Assembly: GCF_003003095.1 (NCBI RefSeq)
Contig: NZ_PVTT01000001.1
Coordinates: 186,001 to 250,000 of the forward strand
DNA length: 64,000 nucleotides
Source of the DNA: Hasllibacter halocynthiae
GTDB lineage: Bacteria; Pseudomonadota; Alphaproteobacteria; Rhodobacterales; Rhodobacteraceae
Direction of reading: 5' to 3'
The notes beneath the pieces were generated by a model. The model ran no database searches and had not been told where the DNA came from. It saw nothing but the letters and a program-made list of their open reading frames with translations. Position numbers and translations under genes: made by a program. Below, in pieces: positions 43,264 through 51,880 of this stretch; within the stretch, counting starts at the first letter, position 1; each line of letters begins with the position of its first letter.

Positions 43264-44664
43264 CTAGGCGGCGTTCCGACCCACCGTCACCCGATCCCGG
43301 CCCCCGCCCTTCGCGCCGTAGAGCGCGCGGTCGGCAGCCTCCATCAGGCGCTTGACAAGGGCCGGCCCCTCCGTCCCGGCCAGCTTGCGACCTTCCGCAT
43401 AAGCCACGCCTATGGAGAGCGTCATGGGAATGGACGTCTCCTCGTGCTTCACGGGCATGGCCGCGACGAGGCGGCAGAGCCGCTCGGCCGCCGCGGTGGC
43501 GAGGGGAAGCGAGGTGTCGGGCATCACGACGAGAAACTCCTCCCCGCCGATCCGGCCCAGCATGTCGACGCTTCGCAGGTTCTCGCGCATCCTTCGGGCG
43601 ACCTCGACCAGCACCGCATCGCCGCCAGCGTGCCCGTGCCTGTCGTTGACGGCCTTGAAGCGGTCGAGGTCGAGCACGAGCAGCGCGAGGTCGCGCCGCT
43701 TCGTCGTCGCGGCCTCGGCGGCCCGCTCGAGATGCGAGATGGCATAGCGCCGGTTGAAAACCCCTGTCAGCGGATCGGTCACGGCCATCTGCAGGCCGTC
43801 CCGCACGTGCTGGCGCAGGCGGTCCCGCTCGCGCTTGCGGGCGAGCTGATGGTCGATCCGGAGCGCCCATTCCCCCGGCTTCGACTCTGCCGAAAGCGCA
43901 TCGTCCACCCCGAGATCGAGTGCGAGCGCCGAGGTCCCGGTCTCGGCCTCCGGCAGGACGGCGAGGATGCCCGCATGCCGCGTTGCCACCCGCGCGCGCA
44001 GCTCGGGCACCAAGCCTGAGATCGTCTCGGCCGCGCCACCGGGCTCGCTTCCCGTGCCATCGACGAGCAGGATGTCGATCGGCGCCTCGCCGAAAGCACC
44101 GGCGAGCGCATCGTCGGGATCGGCGAGCGTGAGCGTATGGGGCAAGCTCCCGCGCAATTCGTCCAAGAGGCGGGAGCCTCGCGCCCAATCCGCCGTGACG
44201 AGCGACACGCGGGCAGGTGCGTCGTCCTCGCCGAAGGCGGCCGGACCTTCGGCGAACCCCAGCGCACGGGACGTGCCTTCGCGCAGCTGAAGCTCCTCCG
44301 CCGCATCCGAGCCACGTAGGAGCGAGCGGATTCGCGCGAGTAGGTGCCGCTCGTCTACGGGCCTCGCGAAGACGTCCTCCGCCCCGGCGCGAAGGTGGGC
44401 GATCCGGTCGAGATCCGGCGCATCGCCGACCACGATGATCGGCACGCCCGACAAGGCGGGATCCGCGCGCAACCGGCGGCAGGTGCCGGGGCCGCCCAGC
44501 TCGGCCGACAGAACCACCAGCTTGGGTCGCCTGAGGCGCGCGACGCGCCGCGCGGATGCCGGAGAGTCCGCAAGATCGACCTCGTAATGCGCGGCGGACA
44601 ACTTGACCTTGAGGACGATCCTGTTGGTCGTCACGTCATCCGCGATGAGGATTCGCCCCGTCAT
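43264..44664 (-). CDS. pleD: PleD-like diguanylate cyclase response regulator, REC1 phosphoacceptor lost
   Basis: A 466-residue protein with the PleD layout: receiver domain (about 1-120), second receiver-like domain (about 150-275) and GGDEF domain (about 300-460). The active-site loop is GGEEF at 373-377 and the inhibitory RxxD site (RSVD) lies just before it, so c-di-GMP synthesis with product inhibition is likely. In the first receiver Asp9 and Asp10 are kept, but position 53, the phosphorylated Asp of Caulobacter PleD, is Ser (VVLSAELGG). Activation by phosphorylation of that domain therefore seems impossible. The DUF3572 gene is divergent from it. Confidence 0.9.
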   Translation of the reverse strand: MTGRILIADDVTTNRIVLKVKLSAAHYEVDLADSPASARRVARLRRPKLVVLSAELGGPGTCRRLRADPALSGVPIIVVGDAPDLDRIAHLRAGAEDVFARPVDERHLLARIRSLLRGSDAAEELQLREGTSRALGFAEGPAAFGEDDAPARVSLVTADWARGSRLLDELRGSLPHTLTLADPDDALAGAFGEAPIDILLVDGTGSEPGGAAETISGLVPELRARVATRHAGILAVLPEAETGTSALALDLGVDDALSAESKPGEWALRIDHQLARKRERDRLRQHVRDGLQMAVTDPLTGVFNRRYAISHLERAAEAATTKRRDLALLVLDLDRFKAVNDRHGHAGGDAVLVEVARRMRENLRSVDMLGRIGGEEFLVVMPDTSLPLATAAAERLCRLVAAMPVKHEETSIPMTLSIGVAYAEGRKLAGTEGPALVKRLMEAADRALYGAKGGGRDRVTVGRNAA

Positions 44665-44733
44665 GGCATACGTTCCTCCCAGCCCGGCCGCGCCCCCCGC
44701 GCCGCCGATGGCCATGAGCGAGCATGGGGGGAT

Positions 44734-44752
44734 AAAGGTTAACGAAACCTTT
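44734..44752. promoter_or_regulatory. Inverted repeat between pleD and DUF3572
   Basis: AAAGGTTAACGAAACCTTT contains arms AAAGGTT and AACCTTT around five bases, in an AT-rich patch of an otherwise GC-rich 108-base divergent promoter region. It also contains TTAA and TTAA eight bases apart, close to but not matching the CtrA spacing of seven. The binder is unknown. Confidence 0.45.
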
Positions 44753-44772
44753 AACGGATGAGGGAGAGCGGA

Positions 44773-45066
44773 ATGTCGCCGATCACCTATGGCCCAGAGG
44801 CCGCGGAACGTATCGCCTTGAGCGCCTTGGCCTTCATCGCGGCCGATGAAGAGATCGGCGGCGCGTTCCTCGGCGCGACGGGTGCGACGGCCGATGATCT
44901 GAGGGCCGCCGCGACCGATCCGGCTTTCCTCGTGTCGGTGCTCGACTTCTTGACGGGCCGGGACGACTGGACGTTCGCCTTCGCGGAGGCGGAGGGGCTG
45001 CCTCCGGAGGCGCCGCTGGCAGCGCGCCGGGCGTTGCCGGGCGGCGAGGAAGTCGCTTGGACCTGA
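44773..45066 (+). CDS. DUF3572 family protein
   Basis: A 97-residue helical cytoplasmic protein with the DUF3572 pattern ALSALAFIAADEEIGGAFLGATG and ASTDP-like AAATDPAFLVSVLDFLTGRDDWTFAFAEAEGLPPEAPLAARRALPGG. The function is unknown. It is commonly found beside pleD/divK in alphaproteobacteria, as here. The ATG at 44773 follows GGGAGAG; an ATG at 44758 lacks a ribosome site. Confidence 0.88.
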   Translation: MSPITYGPEAAERIALSALAFIAADEEIGGAFLGATGATADDLRAAATDPAFLVSVLDFLTGRDDWTFAFAEAEGLPPEAPLAARRALPGGEEVAWT

Positions 45067-45212
45067 CGCTTCCCCAGCCGTTGCCATCCGGGTGCCGATC
45101 CCGTTGGGACCGAGAAGCCGGAGCAAGCCGTACTGCCCCCTGAAGAGGCAAGCCCGACGTTCACGTAACGACCGATATGAATGACTCGTTGCCCATTCTC
45201 GTAGGGGGCCGG

Positions 45213-45938
45213 CTAGCCATCTACCTCCGGAAAGGCGTCCATCTCCTCGGCGGGGGCCGCCACCACGACCCTCAATCCGTTGCCACCCATCTCCGCCAGC
45301 ACCGCGATACGGTCGAGCGGCACCGCGATATCCGTATCGAAGAGGCCGAAGAGGCCGCCTTCGCCTATCACCGCAGCCTCGATCCCCTCGAAGGTTTCGG
45401 CATCTGCCGGCCACCACGAGTCGAGCGTGCCGATCCGTGTCCCGCCCAGATCGTAGGCCCGCACCCTGAGAAGCTGGGAGGGGTCCATCGTGCGGTAATC
45501 GACGATCTCGAAATTCTCGGGAACAGCCGAGTTCGGCAGCAGGTCCGGCGCGGTCAACGGCGTGGCAGCCGTATGGGTGGGCGAGGACAGTCCGGTCTCG
45601 GCATCCCGTTCGACCGGCACCTCCGCCTGATCCGGCGCGTCCACGATGAGGGGGACGACTTCCGGCTCGTTGTCCAGCAACGTGTCGGCGTGGGCTGCCG
45701 GGACGAGCCAGAGAAGAGCCACCGACGGGACGATCGCCGCCTTGGCGGCGGCCTTGCCGAGCGTGCGTGCCGATCGGCGGGAGCGGGGAGGGCATGGCGT
45801 TGCCACGGGACGGGCGTCGTTCCCCTCGATCCGAGGGTCGCGTTCGTTTCCGGCGGGGAGCTCCTCCGGCGCCGGCGAGGGTGCGTCGCAAGCCGTCTCG
45901 TCAGGCGAGGCGGGGGCGGACCGGGACATGTCATGCAT
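45213..45938 (-). CDS. PRC-barrel domain protein, exported or membrane-anchored
   Basis: A 241-residue protein. The C-terminal half (about residues 165-235) reads as a PRC-barrel: RVRAYDLGGTRIGTLDSWWPADAETFEGIEAAVI, then DTDIAVPLDRIAVL. Residues 52-84 look like a signal peptide (RSRRSARTLGKAAAKA, hydrophobic core, AHA-DT). An unusual 50-residue Pro/Ala/acidic segment precedes it. GGAGGT before the ATG at 45938 supports the long form; an internal GTG at codon 45 would give a plain signal peptide. The function is unknown; PRC barrels often bind RNA or photosystem proteins. Confidence 0.65.
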   Translation of the reverse strand: MHDMSRSAPASPDETACDAPSPAPEELPAGNERDPRIEGNDARPVATPCPPRSRRSARTLGKAAAKAAIVPSVALLWLVPAAHADTLLDNEPEVVPLIVDAPDQAEVPVERDAETGLSSPTHTAATPLTAPDLLPNSAVPENFEIVDYRTMDPSQLLRVRAYDLGGTRIGTLDSWWPADAETFEGIEAAVIGEGGLFGLFDTDIAVPLDRIAVLAEMGGNGLRVVVAAPAEEMDAFPEVDG

Positions 45939-46057
45939 GGAGAACCTCCGATGGCGCGCGATGGCGCCGGTGCGTGTGCGCTGGGGGCCGAACGCCGGTC
46001 ACTGGGGGAAGGGTTCCGGGCGTTGTCGCCGCACCCCGCACGGTCTAGCGGGGCCCT

Positions 46058-46774
46058 ATGACGATCCGTGGTATCCTCTTCGACAAGGATGGAACCCTCT
46101 TCGACTTCCAGCGCACCTGGGGGCCTTGGGCGGTCGGGTTGACGGCTCGGCTGGCCGAGGGAAGTCCGGCCTGCCGCGATGCCCTTCGCAAGGCGATGAA
46201 GCTCGATCCCGAAGCCGCCCGCTTCGCGTCCGACAGCACGGTGGTCGCCGGCACCGTGCGCGATCAGGTCGCCCTCCTGCTTCCACACCTGCCCGGCTGG
46301 ACGGCGTCCTCCCTCGAGGAGCGGCTGAACCGGGAGGCGGCGTCGGTCGATCCGATCCCGGCGACCGACCTGCCCGCCCTGATGGCGGCGCTGCGGGCGA
46401 GGGGGCTGGCCTTGGGCGTGGCGACCAACGACGGCGAGGCTTCCGCCCGAAGGCAGCTCCGGCACGTGGGCATAGAGGACGCGTTCGACTGGATAGCCGG
46501 CTACGACAGCGGCTGGGGCGCGAAGCCGGCGCCCGGACAGATCGAGGGGTTTCTGGCCGCGCTCTCCCTGCCCGCCGGGGAGGTGCTGATGGTGGGCGAC
46601 GCCCTTCACGACCTTCGCGCTGCGAAAGCGGCGGGCACCCCCGCGCTGGGCGTGCTCACCGGTGCCGCCCGCCGTGCGGACTTGGCACCCCATGCGATGG
46701 CCGTCCTGAACGACGTGGGTGCCCTTCCCGGCTGGCTCGATGCCCGTGCGGACCGAGCCCCGGCCATGATCTGA
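46058..46774 (+). CDS. HAD-superfamily phosphatase (Gph-like)
   Basis: A 238-residue hydrolase with the four HAD motifs: FDKDGTLFDF (nucleophile Asp), VATND in motif II, the Lys of GAKPAPGQIEGFL and MVGDALHDLRAAKAAG. The topology resembles phosphoglycolate phosphatase and related sugar-phosphate phosphatases. The substrate is not known. It stands alone, divergent from the PRC-barrel gene and convergent with glyoxalase I. Confidence 0.87.
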   Translation: MTIRGILFDKDGTLFDFQRTWGPWAVGLTARLAEGSPACRDALRKAMKLDPEAARFASDSTVVAGTVRDQVALLLPHLPGWTASSLEERLNREAASVDPIPATDLPALMAALRARGLALGVATNDGEASARRQLRHVGIEDAFDWIAGYDSGWGAKPAPGQIEGFLAALSLPAGEVLMVGDALHDLRAAKAAGTPALGVLTGAARRADLAPHAMAVLNDVGALPGWLDARADRAPAMI

Positions 46775-46870
46775 CGGAAAGGTTCCACCAGTTGGCGAGA
46801 GCCTCAAGCGTGGTCGGGCAACGAGCAAGAAGGACGGGCCGGAACCTCCGGGTACGAAGGCGGCGCCCCG

Positions 46871-47305
46871 CTACCAGTACCCGACATTCTCCATCGACAT
46901 CCAAGGTTCGGCCGGGGGTTTGGCGTCGCCTCGTTGGAGCAGCTCGACGCTCACGTTGTCGGGTGAGCGGACGAAGGCCATGTGCCCATCGCGGGGCGGG
47001 CGATTGATCGTGACCCCGGCGTCCATCAGCCGCTGGCACGCTTCGTAGATGTCGTCCACTCGGTAGGCGAGGTGGCCGAAATGGCGGCTGTCGGAGGGCA
47101 GCGCCTCGTCGCCGTCCCAGTTGTAGGTCAACTCGACGTCGGCATGACCGTCCTGCTGGCCCGGCGGCGCCATGAACACGAGGGTGAAGCGGCCCTGCTC
47201 GTTTTCGATGCGGCGACGCTCGGTGAGGCCGAGAAGCTCGTAGAACCTCTTGGACGCGTCGAGGTCCTTAACCCGGACCATGGTGTGAAGGTACTCGATG
47301 GCCAT
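46871..47305 (-). CDS. gloA: Lactoylglutathione lyase (glyoxalase I)
   Basis: A 144-residue VOC-fold metalloenzyme. The four metal ligands of GloA fit His7 (YLHTMVRVKDL), Glu58 (DVELTYNW), His78 (FGHLAYRV) and Glu121 (VSVELLQ). It isomerises the hemithioacetal of methylglyoxal and glutathione to S-lactoylglutathione. Its ATG follows the DUF817 stop directly with no gap, so the two form an operon, though I know of no functional link. Confidence 0.9.
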   Translation of the reverse strand: MAIEYLHTMVRVKDLDASKRFYELLGLTERRRIENEQGRFTLVFMAPPGQQDGHADVELTYNWDGDEALPSDSRHFGHLAYRVDDIYEACQRLMDAGVTINRPPRDGHMAFVRSPDNVSVELLQRGDAKPPAEPWMSMENVGYW

Positions 47306-48103
47306 TCAGCCCTCCCGGTGGATGCGGTCGCGATAGACGATCGTGACGGTCACCCACGCTACATAGAGCAGAAGGTACCACGAGCCGAATTTGGAGACGG
47401 CGACGAGATCCCAGCGGTCCTGTCCGGCATAGGCCCAGGTCCCCGAAAGGGTGCCGGCGTTCTCGGCGCCCCACAGCAGGAGCGCTGCGGCCAACGCCGC
47501 GACCGGCAAGCGGACCACGACGCGGCGGTGAAGGGTCATGCGTACCCGCGCGCGCCAGAAGAGGACAAGCGTCAGCGCCATCAGCGCCCAACGGGCATCT
47601 GGCACGAAGTGGTGCGCCCAGAAGTTCACGTAGATCGCCCCGCCCAGCGCGAAGGCCGCCCAGTGCGGCGGGTAGGGGGCGATGCGCATGTCGAAGAGAC
47701 GCAGCGCCCGGGCGATGAAGCTGCCGACGGACGCGTACATGAACCCTGTGAACAGCGGGACGCCGAAGGCCCCGAGCGTCCCCGCCTCGGGGTAGGACCA
47801 GGAGCCGGCGGAGACCTTGAACCACTCCATCGCCGTGCCGGTCAGGTGGAAGAGGACGATGACGAGCGCCTCGCGCGGCGTCTCCAGCCGGAGGGCCAGC
47901 ATCCCGACCTGCACCGCGAGCGCGTAGAGCACCAGGAAGTCGTAGCGCGCGAGCGGCCAGTGAGGCTGCCAGACGGCGGCCGTCAGGACGATGGCCAAGA
48001 GGAGCAGCGCGCCGAAGAGGCCGGCCCGGACCAGCCGCGCGGGCAGCGACAGCCACCCGGACAGGATGCCGGGCGCGGTCCGGGAAGGCTGGGCGCGGTT
48101 CAT
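47306..48103 (-). CDS. DUF817 family membrane protein
   Basis: A 265-residue protein with about seven to eight hydrophobic helices. Family segments include [53 protein letters not shown] and [33 protein letters not shown]817 (YoaT-like) has no known function. The ATG at 48103 is preferred; a GTG at 48109 adds two residues. Confidence 0.87.
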   Translation of the reverse strand: MNRAQPSRTAPGILSGWLSLPARLVRAGLFGALLLLAIVLTAAVWQPHWPLARYDFLVLYALAVQVGMLALRLETPREALVIVLFHLTGTAMEWFKVSAGSWSYPEAGTLGAFGVPLFTGFMYASVGSFIARALRLFDMRIAPYPPHWAAFALGGAIYVNFWAHHFVPDARWALMALTLVLFWRARVRMTLHRRVVVRLPVAALAAALLLWGAENAGTLSGTWAYAGQDRWDLVAVSKFGSWYLLLYVAWVTVTIVYRDRIHREG

Positions 48104-48309
48104 CCCCACTCGTTGCCATGGCGGGCCGGTGGGCGGAACCGTCCGTTCGCGCCCGGCGACGGGGGGGGCGCCGCGGGCACTCGGGCTTCGGATCGCTGGG
48201 CCGGCGCGTATGGCGCGCGCACTACGGCCCCTTCCGGGGACTGATCGGGGCGCTTGCCGTCCAGCCGGGGCGGGGAGACGGTGGACGCCCGATTCCGCCG
48301 GAGACGCCC

Positions 48310-49218
48310 ATGCCCCTGTCGCCCGACCAGCAGGCCGAGATCGACGCCCAGCGCGCCGAGACCCGGCCCACCCGCCGTGCCGTGGCCGAAGGGATGGAGG
48401 CGCGCCTCTACCGGGCCGAGCCGGTGCTCGACCATGGCTTCGTGCGGGCGATCGACTACATGGGCGACGACGCCGCGATCGTGCAGGCGGCGCGGGTCAG
48501 CTACGGGCGCGGCACCAAGGCGGTGCAGAACGACGCTGGCCTCATCCGCTACCTCATGCGGCACTGGCACAGCACCCCGTTCGAGATGTGCGAGCTGAAG
48601 CTGCACGTGAAGCTGCCCGTCTTCGTGGCCCGCCAGTGGATTCGCCACCGCACCGCCAACGTGAACGAGTACTCCGCCCGCTACTCGATCCTCGATCGGG
48701 AGTTCTACGTGCCGGACCCTGCCCACCTCTCGGCGCAGTCGGAGGTGAACGCCCAAGGCCGCGGCGCCGTGCTGGAGGGGGAGGAGGCCGAGCGCGTGCT
48801 GTCCTGGCTGCGCGAGGATGCGGGCCGGGCCTACGACCACTACGAGGCGATGCTGTCCACGGACGGCCAGCAGGGCCTCGCGCGCGAGCTGGCGCGCATG
48901 AACCTGCCGGCATCCGTCTACACGCAGTGGTACTGGAAGGTGGACCTCCACAACCTCCTGCATTTCCTGCGCCTGCGCGCGGACGCCCACGCCCAGTGGG
49001 AGATCCGGGCCTATGCGGACGCGATCTGCCGCATGGTCGCCGACTGGGTCCCCCTGACCTGGGCCGCCTTCGAGGACTACCGCCTGGGCGGCGTGCAGCT
49101 GTCGGCGGCGGGGGTGACCTGCTTGAAGCGGATGCTGGCGGGGGAGAGAGTGACGCAGGAGACGAGCGGGATGTCGAAGGGGGAATGGCGGGAGTTCGAG
49201 GGGGTTTGGGGTGGCTGA
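48310..49218 (+). CDS. thyX: Flavin-dependent thymidylate synthase ThyX
   Basis: A 302-residue FAD enzyme that methylates dUMP to dTMP with methylene-tetrahydrofolate and NADPH. The ThyX motif [15 protein letters not shown] is exact, preceded by [27 protein letters not shown]. The length and C-terminus ([13 protein letters not shown]) are normal. The last eight bases contain the GTG start of a low-GC gene, so something was acquired right at this gene's end without breaking it. DHFR or thyA genes are not in the window. Confidence 0.95.
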   Translation: MPLSPDQQAEIDAQRAETRPTRRAVAEGMEARLYRAEPVLDHGFVRAIDYMGDDAAIVQAARVSYGRGTKAVQNDAGLIRYLMRHWHSTPFEMCELKLHVKLPVFVARQWIRHRTANVNEYSARYSILDREFYVPDPAHLSAQSEVNAQGRGAVLEGEEAERVLSWLREDAGRAYDHYEAMLSTDGQQGLARELARMNLPASVYTQWYWKVDLHNLLHFLRLRADAHAQWEIRAYADAICRMVADWVPLTWAAFEDYRLGGVQLSAAGVTCLKRMLAGERVTQETSGMSKGEWREFEGVWGG

Positions 49219-50116
49219 ACGGAACGCGACACTAAGCGCGCGCCGGGCATATTTCTCTGAAGAGTTCGATAGCTCTCTCGAAGACCTGCTGATCGCAGTA
49301 TTTCAGAAGGCAGACAAGCCGCGAGATCGTGTCTATACGGCGTCAAGCGGTAAGTCGTTTGTCTTCGGGTCGGTCGACCGAATGCCCACCAATCAGGGCA
49401 TATTCGTTCGAATCTTTGAGTACGAGGAAGGCGCGACAGGAGTCGTCGATCTAGACTATGATTCCAAGACAGCCGACATCGAGGAATTGCTACCGCCAGG
49501 AAAGCGTCACTTCCTTCTGACGCAGATTGTCGTTCTAATAAGAAAGAATGAAATATTTGCCTGCGGTTTGGGAAACAAGAACGGCATAATTTCTCAAGCA
49601 ATCAGAAGTCTGGGGCTTAAGAACGGCGCCATCTCGGAACAGACTGTTGTGGCAATCCACGATTTGCCGGCTTCTGCTACAGTAGAAGAGATTCGAAGGG
49701 TCGGTATCCGAGAAATCGTACTGCCTGTCTCGGATTACTTACAAGCACTTCCGCCAACTGCGGGATTGGGCAGTTTGGGCGCAGCATTGTTTGAGAGAGC
49801 AAAAGACAAGAGTGTGCACAAAAAGCGCCAAGCTACATCAGGCCGTCTGATTTTGAAAAGAAATCGGTTCAAGAAAGACGAACTTCGGAGGGATGAGTGG
49901 TTAACGTCTGTAGGGATTGCAGCCATTAATGACGATGAAGTAGAGAGCTTCACCATTGTCCTTGAGAGCGGGAAGAAGATCACCGCTTCGCGAACCAAGA
50001 GGCAGAAAGTCGCCAAGCTGAACCGGTTCGGAAATACCGTTAGTTATCTGTCCGCAAAGAATGCAATCCTTACCTTTGTCGGGGAGCTAGACGAGGACGA
50101 TGCGGTGATTGAGTAA
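49211..50116 (+). CDS. Unrecognised soluble protein of about 300 residues in a low-GC cassette
   Basis: I do not recognise this 301-residue protein. It has no signal peptide or long hydrophobic helix. It is rich in alternating beta-type segments ([55 protein letters not shown]), then an alpha/basic middle ([36 protein letters not shown]) and a mixed C-terminal domain ending in acidic residues. No catalytic motif stands out. The start is GTG at 49211, eight bases inside thyX. Base composition differs strongly from its neighbours (bases 49501-49560 are 22/60 GC against 41/60 for 48601-48660 in thyX), a sign of transfer. It is coupled to the next gene by TAATG. Confidence 0.75.
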   Translation: MAERNATLSARRAYFSEEFDSSLEDLLIAVFQKADKPRDRVYTASSGKSFVFGSVDRMPTNQGIFVRIFEYEEGATGVVDLDYDSKTADIEELLPPGKRHFLLTQIVVLIRKNEIFACGLGNKNGIISQAIRSLGLKNGAISEQTVVAIHDLPASATVEEIRRVGIREIVLPVSDYLQALPPTAGLGSLGAALFERAKDKSVHKKRQATSGRLILKRNRFKKDELRRDEWLTSVGIAAINDDEVESFTIVLESGKKITASRTKRQKVAKLNRFGNTVSYLSAKNAILTFVGELDEDDAVIE

Positions 50117-50571
50117 TGCTCGTTCGGTACGCCATAGCAATACTGATCGGAGTGACCGCCGCTGGGTACGGATGGAGCTACCCACAGGCTCTCAGCGATT
50201 TGACCGAGCATATAGTTGCCGCATTAAGTGTGGTAAGTGCCGGTTCTCTTGCGGTCTTTGCTATCATTGCAAGTCGCTCGACTACCATTACCAACGATAA
50301 ATTAGGTACGAGAGATCGTATCGAAGCTGGCCTACGTCGAGAGAAGGAACTCTTGAGCAAGCAGCAGCAAATCTACTTCGGTCTCCTCCTAATTGGGATC
50401 ATCGCAAGTTTGACGCTGTCAGCGACAGTAAGTGTTATCGCCGTGGACAGTTACTTTGCAAGGACAATTGGAGCAGTATCTGGTTTTTTGATTGGGGTAA
50501 GCTTCGGAATCGGGTTTTCGATCCCAGTGCTGATTTCGGAGCTAATAAATACGACAAGAGAGCTGCGTTGA
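50116..50571 (+). CDS. Unrecognised four-helix membrane protein, partner of the preceding gene
   Basis: A 151-residue protein I do not recognise. Hydrophobic helices are at about residues 2-20, 33-52, 86-110 and 116-143. Between helices two and three lies a charged, probably cytoplasmic loop (TTITNDKLGTRDRIEAGLRREKELLSKQQQ) that could form a coiled coil. The ATG overlaps the upstream stop by one base, so the two proteins are probably made together. Codon use is as AT-leaning as in the upstream gene. A four-helix membrane protein paired with a cytosolic protein of about 300 residues recalls the layout of some anti-phage systems such as Kiwa, but I see no sequence match. Confidence 0.72.
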   Translation: MLVRYAIAILIGVTAAGYGWSYPQALSDLTEHIVAALSVVSAGSLAVFAIIASRSTTITNDKLGTRDRIEAGLRREKELLSKQQQIYFGLLLIGIIASLTLSATVSVIAVDSYFARTIGAVSGFLIGVSFGIGFSIPVLISELINTTRELR

Positions 50572-50574
50572 CGC

Positions 50575-50592
50575 GGCGGGCTGAAGCCCGCC
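50575..50592 (+). terminator. Hairpin at the end of the low-GC cassette
   Basis: GGCGGGC (50575-50581) pairs with GCCCGCC (50586-50592) around TGAA, four bases after the stop of the membrane gene. No T-run follows. GC content rises sharply at this point, so the hairpin marks the cassette's right edge. Confidence 0.5.
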
Positions 50593-50597
50593 CCACG

Positions 50598-50750
50598 TCA
50601 AACCAACTCCAAATCCGTTGCCAGCTGCCGTCCGTCGCGGCCCTCGCTCAGCTCGTAGCGGACCTTCTGGTCGTCGGCGAGGCCGGTCAGGCCCGAGCGT
50701 CGGGCCGCCGAGATGTGGACGAACACGTCCTTGCCGGCATCGCCGGGCGC
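50598..50750 (-). pseudogene. Decayed partial copy of the cold-shock protein gene
   Basis: The minus strand encodes GKDVFVHISA-type sequence through ELATDLELV-like end and a stop. Over 45 residues it matches the intact cold-shock protein at 51880-52086 in 42 positions. Upstream of that the similarity fades: the nucleic-acid-binding GYGF has become GGGL, and the KWFNTTK start with its ATG is gone. No ribosome binding site or start codon is in place. I read it as the 3' remnant of a duplicated csp gene. Confidence 0.75.
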
Positions 50751-50841
50751 GGGGAGGCCGCCGCCGTCCCCTTCGGCCCGGACTCGGAACCCTCCCCCCC
50801 CTCGTCCGTTGGCGCAGCAGAAACGGACGGAAGGAGGCCCC

Positions 50842-51849
50842 ATGGCCGACGAGTACATCACCCCGCGCGCGGTCGCGGAATCGACGTTGGACCGGGGCGG
50901 GCGATCCGCCTGGGGGGCCATCTTCGCCGGCACCGCCGTCGCCTTGGCGCTGTTCCTCGCGCTCCTGCTCCTGGGCCTCTCGCTCGGGTTCGTGAACATC
51001 GACCCGAACCAGCCCGACCCGCTGAACACCCATTTCGTCGGCGCCGGCATCTACCTCTTCGTCGCGCAGCTCGTCGCGCTCGGCGCGGGCGGCTACGTGG
51101 CCGGGCGCCTCGCGGGCGTCCTTCACACCATCGGCAGCGCGCTGCACGGCGCGACCGTCTGGGCGCTGACCACGCTGGTCGCCGCCTGGCTCGCCACCAC
51201 CGCGGCGTCGGGCCTCTTCTCGCTCGCCACGGGGGCGGTGACGTCGGCGGCCTCGGCCGTCTCCTCGGCGACGCAGGCGATCATCCCGGACGATCTGTCC
51301 CTGCCGGACATCAGCGCCTCGTCCTTCTCCTTTGACGACCTTCCCGACCCCGTCCAGCAGACCCTGCGCCGTAACGGGCTGACGCCCGAGAACTTCCAGG
51401 CCGAGGCGCGCGAGGCCTTCCGCGACGTGGTCTCGCAGCGCGAGCAGCGCCAGATCGTGCAGGAGGGGCAGGCCGCCCTGCGGGACGCCATCGCCAGCCC
51501 CGGCGACATCGGCCGCGACGCCGAGCAGTTCGTCGAAGGCGTGTTCGGCCGTGGCGGCATCCTCGGCGAGGAGGACCGGCGCCAGGCGGTCGAGGTCATG
51601 CAGCGCCGCTTCGGCATCAGCCCCGCGGACGCGGAAGCCTTCGTGGCCGAGGTCCAGGCCGACGCCGAGCGGCTGCAGGCCGAGGCCGAGCAGGCCGTCG
51701 AGGCCGCCAAGCAGGAGGCGATCGACGCCGCCGCCGCCGCGAACGAAGCGCTGCGCACCGCCGGCATCCTGGGGTTCATCGCCTCGATGATCGGACTGGC
51801 CGCCGCCGTGGGCGGGGCCGTCGCCGGTCGGGTGAAGTTCATCGCCTGA
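50842..51849 (+). CDS. PhnA-like / conserved membrane protein
   Basis: A 335-residue protein. Helices are at about residues 24-50, 66-95 and 100-135, then a long soluble and partly coiled-coil region rich in Ala, Glu and Gln (about 165-305), and a last helix near 306-330. The start RGGRSAWGAIFAGTAVALALFLALLLLGLSLG resembles proteins often annotated PhnA-like in alphaproteobacteria; no function is established. AAGGAGG precedes the ATG. It sits between the decayed and the intact cold-shock gene, both on the other strand, and ends in a good terminator. Confidence 0.7.
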   Translation: MADEYITPRAVAESTLDRGGRSAWGAIFAGTAVALALFLALLLLGLSLGFVNIDPNQPDPLNTHFVGAGIYLFVAQLVALGAGGYVAGRLAGVLHTIGSALHGATVWALTTLVAAWLATTAASGLFSLATGAVTSAASAVSSATQAIIPDDLSLPDISASSFSFDDLPDPVQQTLRRNGLTPENFQAEAREAFRDVVSQREQRQIVQEGQAALRDAIASPGDIGRDAEQFVEGVFGRGGILGEEDRRQAVEVMQRRFGISPADAEAFVAEVQADAERLQAEAEQAVEAAKQEAIDAAAAANEALRTAGILGFIASMIGLAAAVGGAVAGRVKFIA

Positions 51850-51856
51850 CGGAACG

Positions 51857-51880
51857 GGGGCGCCTTCGGGCGCCCCTTCT
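51857..51880 (+). terminator. Rho-independent terminator after the PhnA-like gene
   Basis: GGGGCGCC (51857-51864) pairs with GGCGCCCC (51869-51876) around TTCG, followed by TTCT. It begins eight bases after the stop and also lies directly downstream of the facing csp gene. Confidence 0.75.

Noticed and set aside
44734-44755. A CtrA binding site in the pleD promoter
   Set aside because: The two TTAA boxes are eight rather than seven bases apart, so it is recorded only as an inverted repeat.
49211-50571. Assignment of the low-GC pair as a Kiwa (KwaA/KwaB) system
   Set aside because: Only the general layout agrees. Gene order is reversed from the one I remember, the membrane protein is small, and I see no DUF4868-type sequence.
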